The notes beneath the pieces are model-generated. The model saw only the letters and a program-made list of their open reading frames with translations, did not search any database and was not told where the DNA came from. This document shows positions 63,527-64,000 of a DNA stretch of 64,000 bases, one piece after another (position 1 is the first letter of the stretch; each line of letters starts with the position of its first letter). The DNA is taken from NCBI RefSeq assembly GCF_032594935.1, contig NZ_CP118734.1, positions 338,001 through 402,000 on the forward strand, read 5' to 3'. This stretch comes from Streptococcus sp. 29892 (GTDB taxonomy: Bacteria; Bacillota; Bacilli; Lactobacillales; Streptococcaceae). The position numbers were made by a program, and so were the translations under genes.

Positions 63527-64000
63527 GAAAACGTACCTATTTCCTCCTGGCTTGGTTTGCCAGTCTGATTGTATTTGTGGTCATTTCTTCTACCCTCCCC
63601 CTCCTCAACCATTCGCTCTTAGATGTTAATCTATGGACGTCTACAGAACAACTTGTTTTTACTCTTATTCTTTTAGTTATCGTACTGACTCTCTTTTTAG
63701 CGGTCATGGTTCAAACGGTTAGTCTGGCTTCGACTCAGGTTATGCGAGCAAAGTTACAGGCTATTTTGAAAAATAAAAGTATCCGAACAGATAGTGAAAA
63801 TGATCAACTCTTACTTCAATTGTCGGACAAGGTGAGGACGTTGACCCGTCAAGTCCAGTTGGTAGATAATCAAGATTTAGTTAAGCGAGAGGAAATTGTT
63901 GAGGGCGAACGAAAACGGATTGCCAGAGATTTGCATGATACGGTCAGCCAAGAATTGTTTGCGACCAGTATGATTTTGTCTGGTCTGTCCTCTAGTTTAC
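63523..64000 (+). CDS. liaS: LiaS/VraS-like sensor histidine kinase, 5' part
   Basis: The gene runs off the window end; 159 residues are visible. Two membrane segments (about 6-25 and 43-67) flank a short extracellular loop, the hallmark of intramembrane-sensing kinases. A HAMP-like coiled region follows, then the HisKA_3 phospho-acceptor site ERKRIARDLHDTVSQELFA. The ATGA overlap with liaF and the start MRKRTYFLLAW fix the start codon. A LiaR regulator gene is expected just beyond the window. Confidence 0.9.
   Translation, partial: MRKRTYFLLAWFASLIVFVVISSTLPLLNHSLLDVNLWTSTEQLVFTLILLVIVLTLFLAVMVQTVSLASTQVMRAKLQAILKNKSIRTDSENDQLLLQLSDKVRTLTRQVQLVDNQDLVKREEIVEGERKRIARDLHDTVSQELFATSMILSGLSSSL

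Noticed and set aside
1..64000. tRNA and rRNA genes
   Set aside because: Intergenic gaps are short and none shows a cloverleaf-like pattern ending in CCA or rRNA-like conserved blocks.

Overview
The window is a low-GC Gram-positive chromosome segment whose gene content and order match Streptococcus, most probably Streptococcus suis. The evidence is a scrB/scrR versus scrA-scrK sucrose locus, rsmH-ftsL-pbp2x-mraY, hprK-lgt, gnd followed by a RitR-type regulator, PP2C-PASTA kinase-liaFS, a YSIRK/LPxTG surface protein, and many extended -10 promoters. The species call is inference. No rRNA, tRNA, prophage, complete IS or CRISPR array was seen.

Layout. 1-4.6 kb: 3' end of uvrA, pepP, efp, an Asp23-family gene and nusB. 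4.6-10.2 kb: sucrose uptake and breakdown (scrR, scrB, scrA, scrK) around an operator-rich divergent promoter. 10.4-15.4 kb: a conserved unknown, murC, an acetyltransferase, mltG and greA. 15.4-23.6 kb: an accessory-looking stretch with a 7.8 kb gene for a 2606-residue wall-anchored, repeat-rich Mub/MucBP-type adhesin behind a structured 427 bp leader. 23.7-35 kb: yidC, acyP, an RNA methyltransferase, HD and BI-1 proteins, manA, hprK-lgt and two small proteins, a MATE pump and the KtrAB potassium system. 35.1-37.6 kb: a minus-strand operon of one Cro/CI regulator and four membrane proteins behind four copies of an 18 bp palindrome. 37.6-42.1 kb: rsmH, ftsL, pbp2x, mraY. 42.2-54.3 kb: DEAD-box helicase, trxB, gnd, ritR-like regulator, PerM-type transporter, nrdR-dnaB-dnaI, nitroreductase, der and two paralogous small membrane proteins. 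54.4-64 kb: SNF2 helicase, fmt-rsmB-stp-stk and liaF with the start of liaS.

Functional themes. Much of the window concerns the cell envelope: precursor synthesis (murC, mraY), septal synthesis (ftsL, pbp2x), glycan termination (mltG), wall-stress sensing (PASTA kinase, LiaFS), protein insertion and lipidation (yidC, lgt) and a giant surface protein. Carbon control is represented by scr, manA, hprK and gnd.

Most notable observations: (1) a five-gene regulator/membrane-protein module with four operator copies, one overlapping a perfect consensus promoter; (2) a family of 84-149 bp dispersed repeats whose hairpin stems and terminal inverted repeats change sequence between copies but stay complementary; (3) PBP2x with KSGS instead of KSGT plus three further residues that, from memory, match beta-lactam-associated changes in S. 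suis; (4) a RitR-like regulator with Ser at the phospho-acceptor position and a Cys at position 128; (5) an apparently leaderless rsmH; (6) a near-identical 990 bp tandem duplication inside the adhesin gene, with a G8 tract and an 11 bp inverted repeat upstream.
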